Below are positions 58,062 to 64,000 of a stretch of DNA of 64,000 bases, one piece after another. The position numbers were made by a program, and so were the translations under genes. Under the pieces are notes generated by a model. The model searched no databases and was not told the DNA's origin. It was given only the letters and a program-made list of their open reading frames with translations. The stretch's first letter is position 1; the number at the start of each line of letters is the position of its first letter. This stretch comes from Brienomyrus brachyistius. Taxonomy: Eukaryota; Chordata; Actinopteri; Osteoglossiformes; Mormyridae. Location of the stretch: NCBI RefSeq assembly GCF_023856365.1, contig NC_064538.1, forward strand, positions 14,068,435-14,132,434, written 5' to 3'.

Positions 58062-61000
58062 CTGCAAAGTGGGCAGGCGAAGGTGGCGTAAAACACAATC
58101 GCTAGCCGTCGGATTCTCTGACGGCCTTTTGCGAAACAACACCGGCATTCTGATATTACATCATAATAAAATCTCAAACACAGGCTTGACCCTCGGGATG
58201 CCCCCACATCATTAAAATGGCAAAAGGGAAGGAATTCAAGCAATTGTAAAGGTCTTCTATGAAATTATTTCAATTTGTTCAAGAACACACGAAAGAAGTT
58301 CTAAGATATTATCTTAGAAAGCCTTCAGGAAAAAATGGAGAACTTTCAAAGAAAATGAGTCAAGACCTGCTACCCAGATGAAAAACGATAGGGTGAAAAT
58401 CAGATCAGTCTGTATTTTCTTAGGTTACATCTAAGAAAGAAACCGCACACTGGTGTCAAATGCATCCAACAAGCAGTGGGGTGCAGGCAGACAGCACGGA
58501 CCTACCCTCCTTCCGGCCTCGTTGTTGTGCAGGTTCATTAAAACCCGCGCACTCTCGTAAGAGCCTTTCTGATAGGTCTTCTCGCGCTCCCGGGCGTCCA
58601 CAAACTCCTTGGAGAACCGATAGCCATAGTTGAGGTTGTCTCCGCAGCCTCCCCACAGCCAGTCCCTGGGGAGATCCTTGGGCCTGGCCGCCCTGCTGCA
58701 GCCGCACGACGAGAGGTCCCCCTCCCTGCAGGCCCGGCTCACCGCATTCACGACGCCAGCCGCACTAATGGCGTATGTGAAGGCCGTCTCGCGGCTACCT
58801 GCCGGGACACAGGCGCACCTGCCGTCAGACCGGGCAAATCGAAGCCACTTCGCATACTATCCAAATTAAAGAAATTAAGGGGGGGGGGCTGCAAATTGAG
58901 AATAGCTACACTGTGCGGATGGTGATATTAAATTCATCCAGTCGAAATCGAGCAGACGTGAACATTTCAGCGGCTCTTCTGCAGATCTGTCCAACTGTAC
59001 CCTCCCCATCACTCAAAGCCAAACATCATATGTCGGGCTAATCAGGGACCTAATACTGCAGCAGAGGGGGTGGTGAAAGGCCGCGGGATGAGGACAGCCC
59101 CCATACAGCCCAAAGAAGGTTGCCTCTGTAGGGGAAAGAGGCAGCAGGGGCTCGGGACGGACAGTGGCACCATGCCCACGTGAAGACAAAGAAACGCTGA
59201 AACGACTCGCATTTCCATTTCAGAACCGAAAGGCAACAGCATAACTAAATAATACCCACATGAAACGCTCACACCCGGAGGAGCGACATTCTCACTTCAT
59301 ACAACTTTAAATGCGTCGCAAACGAATCATCCAGTGGAACTACGGTCGGACAAAGCAGTCCTCAATTCATCGGTCACCTGCCCCAGACACCGAACTGCAT
59401 TCTTGCTGAATGCCCCATGGAGTAACGCATTCCCTGTGTGCATCCTATGAGTTATGCCAATGTAAATGAGGGGGTTTCCAGCTATATTAAACCTATACGT
59501 TCCCACAAACACTTAAAGTAACCAGATCAGCATGGTTTTTCCCCCACTGCTAATAATTAGAGTTCCCATTTTTAAAATCCACTAACTAAACTGAATTGAC
59601 CGTCTCTTGTATAATCAGGGGGTGGTTTTCTAAAGAGTCCAGTCTACATAGATAGATCTGTAGATCCAAAACGACTTTCATTCGCAGCGTCGTAAAAATG
59701 CTAAGTTTTACTCAGCCCCAAATAGCCGTTGCAGAAAAAATATACACCATGAAAAGCAGTGGACATCTGTTTAAAGTGAAAAACCAAAAAACCAAACAGA
59801 AACGTGGTGCTACAACGCAAAAGTCAGGGCGTGTCCGACAGCCCACGGAAAGACTCAGGACGGGGGAGGCAGCTGGCACACGGTGAAGCACAGCAAAGAC
59901 ACGCTCGCCAGTCATCTCACATGCCACTCAGAGATACCATGAGGGTACAGATGATGAAAACTACAGGGGTTCACTCTGCCCTCTGCTCAGATTTAATTTC
60001 CCCAAACCCTGAGAGTCGCGACGGTACAACGAACAAAAGCAGAAAAGCCAACATAAATGGTAGTTCGCTTGAACTGCCCTCATGCCACAAAGCTCGCCAG
60101 TTTGGCGTTTCCATAAAACTGTTGGATTTAATACTAAACCACTATTAGATTAGGTGCAGTAGAAACATACTGCAAAGCCACCTCTTCAGTACAATACAAC
60201 TGGACTCTGACCAACAATAAAACAGGAACTTCTTAAGAGGGACTTGCTCGGAAGCCCGGCTTCTATGCGCACCTAAGTGCGAATGATGACTCGTGAATTG
60301 AGACCTGCCGCGATTTCCTGTACTTGGGCCTTCTTTGCATAAACTTTACATATAAACCGGGCGTAAAATCGAGAAGTAATTACTCATTATTCTCAGTGTC
60401 AACCGAAAGCCAATTCGAGGGAACCAACATCCGATTTGTACCCAAACCTCATCATGAAAGTATTTCTTGACCACAGCAGCTGCGGATGAACACGTGAGGC
60501 TCTATGCAGTAACTATACCAGCGGCCTAGAACCCGAAAGCCAACGGCGCCAGAAGCGACCACACTTGGGTCTCAGTTGATAAGCTTGGCTAAATGCTCTA
60601 GCACCTGGCGACCTTCTGATAATGCTCGCTTTCTCTCTCTCTCTCTCTCTCTCCCCCCCCACCTGATTATGGCCTCCCTCAGCCAGGTGGACATCGCAGG
60701 TGCTGGGGACGCCTTACCGATCTGCATGACCCTGCCAAAGACCGAGGAGTTGTCCACCGTGCTGCAGTTCCACCGCCGGTGCCTGAACTGGTACTGGCAC
60801 TCTTTGATGCCGGTCTTGGCGCCCTCGCCAATGTACTGCATGTGGTCCTGGTAGAGCTGGCACAGCTTCTTCTGGCCCTGCGAGAGCCCGACCAGCTGGC
60901 TGCACAGCGGCTGAGCTCCTATGATGTAAGCCTCTGGAATCAGCAGAGGATTCATGGCTAGGGACCTGTAAAGTGAAATATTGCAGAAAATCACAATTAG

Positions 61001-61987
61001 TCTCAAACATAATAAAATGTACATGAAAAATCCCCCAATTGGTACATTTCTTGCTGTATACCATTAATATCTGAACCACACAGGGGATCTCTGAGGTCAG
61101 GCACATACATATGGCAGCAGCACATTTGTGTGTCATAAAGGATAATTAAATGACTGTACTAACAGATCATCAGACACGGCGCAACCTATAAATTCACTCA
61201 ATACCTGTAACAGTCATAGAATTCTACCATGCAAAACGTAGGAAAAGCCTAACATAACAGAGCTTCGTCTTAGATGCATACACAAACGCGCGCGCGCAGA
61301 CACACACACACACACACACACACAAATGCTTTGAGCAGCCAGGGTTAAAGGACAGACTTGCAACTCTGTCGCTGAATGCATTTTGCGTGCGGGTGTGTCT
61401 GTGTGCGCATATATACGTATTTACATGCCTTTGTATTTTGAAATCCTTTCAAAATGAAAGCAAGATCTTTTACGCACAGGACATTACGTGTCTGAATATA
61501 TTTGGAAATTGAGTAAAACCACAACATTCTTAAATAATTTTCATAATTTTGGTTTGGCACACTATACTAGAAAGGGGGGAAAAATTGACCCAAAAGGTTT
61601 CCTGCTAAAGTCAGCGTATTGTATTTTCATATAATTTTGTACACAGTGCAGCATAAGAAAGCAGCCCACTGAAATGTACACACTGCGAGAGGTTACCCAC
61701 CAACTTAACCAGCACTGGGATGCCATTAAACATATCTACTACACATGGTCAAATCATATCATATTTCTAGTGGGACAGTTTAACCGGGGCCCCCAAAACA
61801 TTACTGAAGCCGAACAGGTTTGGAGAGAGACACCGGTCAGAAAGAGAAAGAGCCATACTTACCACCAAGAACTAGCCTCCACAACAGCTTGCATAAAGAA
61901 AGCTAAAAAGATGACGCCGAACGCATGATGTCTAGAATCCATTACACTGGAGAATGCAAAACAGTTTGGCCTCTGTGGCAGCAGCAT
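57603..61987 (-). CDS. wnt5a: Secreted signalling protein Wnt-5a, complete recognisable coding sequence in four exons
   Basis: Wnt5a is a secreted, lipid-modified, cysteine-rich ligand acting mainly through non-canonical Ror2/Frizzled signalling in cell polarity and morphogenesis. Exons on the minus strand: 61987-61863 (coding part), 60965-60718, 58798-58506 and 58061-57603. They sum to 1125 nt, 374 residues plus stop, with all phases consistent; human WNT5A is 380. A hydrophobic signal segment ([17 protein letters not shown]) is followed by [22 protein letters not shown], the Wnt core, [10 protein letters not shown] with the acylated Ser, and the C-terminal [13 protein letters not shown] and DQFVCK. 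N-glycosylation sequons NCS, NES and NKT are conserved. Sequence recall favours Wnt5a over Wnt5b, and the cacna2d3 neighbour supports this, because WNT5B sits by CACNA2D4. A second in-frame Met at 61942 is an alternative start. An upstream exon could add residues. Confidence 0.95.
58062..58505 (-). other. wnt5a: wnt5a intron 3, nothing else seen
   Basis: 444 nt, donor gtaggt and acceptor ctttgcag on the minus strand. No repeat is recognised. Confidence 0.75.
58506..58798 (-). CDS. wnt5a: wnt5a exon with the [10 protein letters not shown] block
   Basis: 293 nt. The acceptor is cccggcag; the exon starts by completing Gly and continues [60 protein letters not shown] and ends [12 protein letters not shown]|gtaggt in phase 0. 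These blocks are core Wnt signatures and near-identical to mammalian WNT5A. Confidence 0.97.
58799..60717 (-). other. wnt5a: wnt5a intron 2
   Basis: 1919 nt. A (CT)n tract followed by a C-run lies near 60631-60660, about 60 bases after the donor. No exon, known transposon or RNA gene is recognised in the rest. Confidence 0.7.
60718..60965 (-). CDS. wnt5a: wnt5a exon with the [13 protein letters not shown] block
   Basis: 248 nt from acceptor ctttacag. The first G completes the second Trp of SSWW, then [58 protein letters not shown] and FGRVMQI, leaving one G at donor gtaagg. NCS is the conserved first N-glycosylation site. Confidence 0.97.
60966..61862 (-). other. wnt5a: wnt5a intron 1 of the coding set
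   Basis: 897 nt with donor gtaagt. It contains a (CG)n(CA)n microsatellite at 61285-61325. No other feature is seen. Confidence 0.75.
61285..61325. repeat. Microsatellite (CG)n(CA)n
   Basis: ACGCGCGCGCGCAGACACAC and further CA repeats within a wnt5a intron. Alternating purine-pyrimidine tract, likely polymorphic. Confidence 0.9.
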
Positions 61988-61999
61988 TCTGAGGGACGT
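61863..61999 (-). CDS. wnt5a: wnt5a signal-peptide exon with upstream 3' splice site
   Basis: The exon begins at 61999 after a strong acceptor (ctctttttgcag, minus strand). Its first Met codon is at 61987-61985 and it ends TCTTGGTG|gtaagt. It encodes [15 protein letters not shown], then [20 protein letters not shown] and VEASSW. The hydrophobic run is the secretion signal. Twelve bases precede the first ATG, in frame and open, so an upstream exon may be purely 5' UTR or may extend the protein as in mammalian WNT5A. Confidence 0.88.
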
Positions 62000-64000
62000 C
62001 TGCAAAAAGAGTGGAGAGACGAGTCAGTTTATCAGTCCCGCTGACGTATCCAGCACGCAGACACAAAGGCGGCATCCCGCAGCCCCACGGAGGATTGACT
62101 TGTACGCAACACATGTCCGTAGAAGACCTTGGAGGTCTTAGGAACTGCATTCGGTCACGGAGCTATGATCTGGCAGGAAGACGCTGTGTGAATCACATGT
62201 GCATGATGGACAAGCACCCCAGAGAACACCCCAGACCCCAGCCAAAAGGCATTCTTTTTGGACAGCTGAATTATTCAAGGATAGAACATTCTTCCCCTAC
62301 AATTTTATTCAGTCAGAAGTGGGGGAATCTGCAGTTTTACGCAACTTGAATTAGGAAGAGTATGGGGAAAATGTGCTAAAATTAGCTGGGGAGTTCATAA
62401 AAAAAAATCTTTACAGACACAAGGATGTACAATTTATATATATTTGCAGTAAAATAAACACATTTCATAGGCTGCCCTCTTTCTTTCATATATGTACATA
62501 AATATGTACGTAAAATCTTCAAATATTAACATGACATTATAATTTAATGCTGCAATATAGTGTTTACACGGTAAAAAGAAAAACCCAAAAACATTTGCAA
62601 TAACTTTAAAAATAAAACCGATTTTAAACAGCATAATCTAGAATCTTAATTGGATTTCGATACTATGGCATAATAACGGCACCATTCATCTTTCAAAGTT
62701 TCATATAGATTCAATTTTTATTTTTAATCGTTGCTAAAATTCCTACGTACGAGCATTCCTTCAAACTATTTATGCGGAAATTTTCCACAGCTGTCAAAAT
62801 TAGCATTACGCTATGATGATTTAATTCGGGAAAAGTAAAAATTCTTTTCTACGACCCCCCAAAGTTTACGCAACTGCTCAGTTTACGCAATTGTTTTATT
62901 AACGTAGGCGCAAAAAATCTTGTACGCGCTTTCGTGTAGTCAACAAAAATATCTATCATACAAAACAGTGTACTTAATTTTGTTGCCGTTTTTTCAGCTT
63001 CGGCAATCATTAATAAATTTGTAGAAAAAAAAACAAAAAATGAGTAGGGTACTGCTATATATTGCCACAATTTCATTGAAAATACATTTTGCATTTACCC
63101 TTTCATTCGGAACTGATGTACAGGAAACATTTGCCTAATGAAACTGAAATTTATTTCAGCAAATGCGAATAAAACGAATTCGATTATTTCGTAAAATGAT
63201 AACGCAAACGTAATTTTGTTGGACAAAAGCGTACACGCGTGTACCTTTCCAGTTATTTAAGTGGTCACGCCTTACATGGCTTGTAACAGAAACGTTCGAA
63301 GTATGCATCAAAAAATACTATATTATATACAGGGCAAAGTTATTTCGATAAGATTTTATACAACGGTGCTTATTAAATAATTATTCTTACATCTGGAGTA
63401 CAATTTTGTAGAAAACGTATATAATCCATCACTAACCACTCTTTGTACTATTGACGCTTTTCATATTAGCGGTTTAGCCCGAAGGCATGAAAATTACTAT
63501 ATCAAAATATGCAGATATTTATATAGGAGGAAAACAAAAATCCCTCACTAACCATTTTCTAATTCTTAAGAGTCTACCTAAATAAAAAGTGATTTTCAAA
63601 TAAAAAAAAATACAACAGTGATAAAATATGTTTTAAATTTTTATGTATATTTAGGTTAGAAAATGAGGAAATATACATTATTATGTAAGAAAATCTACAC
63701 CGTTTTCCAGTATTGGCCGACCGTTTAAGCAGTTGGAAATTTTAAATTTCATCATAAATAATCCACGTCAAAAATATATTCGTCTAACAAAAAAAAAAAA
63801 AAAAAAAACATATATCCTACAGCGCTTGAAATTCTTAACTGGCCCATTCGGTGATACAATAAGGAACAATGCCGTGAAGCTTCAGTCACCTACACCTTAC
63901 TAAAAACTTTAAACAAACAGCCGTTTTATTGATTCCGCCTTAACATTGAAGCCAGTATACTCACTGATACCGTTAAACTAGAAGGACGTGGTTGAAAACG
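62000..64000 (-). other. wnt5a: Upstream of the wnt5a signal-peptide exon, no exon recognised
   Basis: AT-rich sequence with poly-A/T runs (for example 63789-63807). By the acceptor at 62000 it should be a wnt5a 5' intron, at least at its proximal end. I found no convincing first exon, CpG-rich promoter or TATA context, so the transcription start is probably beyond the window. Confidence 0.5.

Noticed and set aside
57666..58215. Plus-strand open frames opposite the last wnt5a exon
   Set aside because: Shadow frames of a highly conserved GC-rich Wnt exon read on the opposite strand.

Overview
The window looks like nuclear DNA from a ray-finned fish, most likely a teleost. It holds two intron-split vertebrate genes among fish-type interspersed repeats: tRNA-derived SINEs with an L2-like tail, Tc1-like elements, short inverted-repeat elements, a Gypsy-class LTR element and an L2-clade LINE fragment. 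Nothing suggests prokaryotic or organellar DNA. I cannot name the species.

Positions 1-24930, plus strand: the last eleven coding exons of cacna2d3, the voltage-gated calcium channel accessory subunit alpha2delta-3. They total 836 nt and encode about 277 residues plus the stop. All exon phases join cleanly, and the protein runs from the end of alpha2 through delta to a C-terminal GPI-anchor signal. Two introns are unusual. The one between exons 9 and 10 of the visible set (21886-22673) has the hallmarks of a U12-type AT-AC intron. The final intron (22757-24837) is almost filled by a 38-bp minisatellite. Its unit contains the last bases of the upstream coding exon plus the 5' splice site, so about 45 copies of a GAG|GTATGR donor-like motif lie in perfect 38-bp register.

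Positions 24931-57602: the cacna2d3 3' flank, a long intergenic region and the 3' UTR side of wnt5a. The main landmark is a structurally complete LTR retrotransposon on the minus strand (40732-45561), with 791-bp LTRs that look identical, a GCAAC target-site duplication, a tRNA-Leu-type primer binding site and a polypurine tract. Its single long gag-pol frame has protease, reverse transcriptase and RNase H. Of the integrase it keeps only a C-terminal GPY/F-like module, placed before the reverse transcriptase (a Gmr1-like order). The rest is diverged SINEs, inverted-repeat elements, Tc1-derived copies, microsatellites, a roughly 260-bp diverged duplication and unassigned AT-rich DNA.

Positions 57603-61999, minus strand: four exons of wnt5a with the whole recognisable coding sequence (1125 nt, 374 residues from the first Met of the signal-peptide exon). 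A good 3' splice site just upstream of the start codon shows that at least one more 5' exon lies farther upstream, probably outside the window.

The convergent cacna2d3 / wnt5a arrangement is the same as I recall for human chromosome 3p14, so this is a conserved syntenic block and not a functional operon.
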